A DNA stretch of 64,000 nt, taken from positions 171,864 through 235,863 of the forward strand of contig JAJLRJ010000015.1 in the NCBI GenBank assembly GCA_024195265.1, given 5' to 3'. Made by a program: the position numbers and the translations under genes. This stretch comes from Dendrophyllia cribrosa (Eukaryota > Cnidaria > Anthozoa > Scleractinia > Dendrophylliidae). This document shows, in pieces, positions 63,486 through 64,000 of the stretch; the first letter of the stretch is position 1; every line of letters starts with the position of its first letter. The notes below the pieces were generated by a model. That model saw nothing but the letters and a program-made list of their open reading frames with translations. It did no database searches and was not told the origin of the DNA.

Positions 63486-64000
63486 ATAAATATCACACAA
63501 GCGATAATTGAAAAAATATTGTGAGCTTATATTTATTGCAAATCGGTTATATTTCTAAGTATTCAAAGACAACAACACAAGTCAGACTTTACATCCTGTT
63601 CGAGTAGGAATTATCCTGATCACAGTTTTATTCACAGGGATTTTATTATCGTTTCTGTTGTTAATAAACAGCTAAATAAATCGACCAAGCGGCGAAATCG
63701 AGTGAGTAACCAGGACCTCAAATCGATAAGTTAATAAGTTTTTTCCGTGGAAATGTGGAAATTCAAGTTTACTTAATTTCCTAACCAAAACGAAAGCAAC
63801 GCTTTAAAAAGAGAACATCAAGGAAAATTAAATACACAAATACAAACGCCACAGTTGAGTTGAGATCATTTTTTTTGCCCTGAATCTTTCAGCTAATGCA
63901 TATTCTGGCAATTATCACATGTACACTTAAATTATAAAAAGGGAAAACTGAAATTGTGCCATATTCAGTGATATGAAACATGTAATAAACTTGCTCCTAA
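63411..64000. other. intron or upstream region of the P2X7-like gene
   Basis: No coding sequence was recognised apart from the direct repeat at the edge. By analogy with the first element it should be intron. Confidence 0.45.

Larger units (their letters stand above)
58880..64000. mobile_element. second Kolobok-like element, right end outside window
   Basis: The same gene pair as 44,847-51,549: a THAP transposase (+) and a P2X7-C-terminal-like gene (-), convergent. The left boundary is uncertain; GGGGAACGCCGGGGTG near 58,882 may be its terminal sequence. The right terminus and the first exon of the minus gene lie beyond the window. The two elements are diverged, so they are independent insertions and not a recent duplication. 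Confidence 0.7.

Overview
This is eukaryotic DNA with almost no recognisable single-copy host coding sequence. It is a dense nest of transposable elements: a Polinton/Maverick, Kolobok-type DNA transposons, Penelope-like elements, a BEL/Pao LTR element, a LINE and many MITEs. Spliced genes with GT-AG introns, the style of the Polinton and BEL proteins, and THAP and P2X7-C-terminal-like proteins point to an invertebrate, most likely a cnidarian such as a coral. The taxon is an inference.

Layout. 1-18,000: non-coding, with inverted-repeat elements (a TTA-flanked Harbinger-like MITE at 5362-6089, a TA-flanked mariner-like element at 6662-8765, several palindromic MITEs, and a large GTCCCC-rich foldback at 15,538-17,812). 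18,024-40,690: a foldback element whose left arm was entered by a ~20 kb Polinton (18,763-38,786). The Polinton has palindromic termini. It carries a broken protein-primed DNA polymerase B (itself split by a LINE at 22,627-24,486), a retroviral-type integrase with one in-frame stop, a leftward block of small membrane or virion-like proteins, a packaging ATPase, a broken capsid candidate, a coiled-coil membrane protein, a 547-residue unknown protein, a jelly-roll-like candidate, a candidate VLTF3-like zinc-ribbon factor, a YqaJ-type exonuclease and a two-finger C2HC protein. Nearly every gene begins just downstream of a TATATAC-like motif. 41,660-44,102: a Penelope-like inverted pair and an LTR-element integrase fragment. 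44,847-51,549: a TTAA-flanked Kolobok-like transposon with two convergent spliced genes, a THAP transposase remnant (+) and a P2X7 C-terminal-domain-like gene (-). The second gene is split by an inverted Penelope dimer with a 15-bp target duplication. 51,595-58,821: a BEL/Pao element with 320-bp LTRs, a CTAAA target duplication and a gag-pol frame broken by three stops. About 58,880-64,000: a second Kolobok-like element with the same two-gene convergent layout and a transposase that keeps its putative catalytic region.

The main result is the repeated pairing, in two divergent transposons, of a THAP/DDE-type transposase with a P2X7-C-terminal-like zinc protein. This looks like a two-gene transposon rather than chance adjacency. 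A second result is the uniform promoter grammar of the Polinton. A caution is that many breaks in unrelated elements are single-base frame changes, several of them at homopolymers, so some 'pseudogene' calls may reflect assembly indels.
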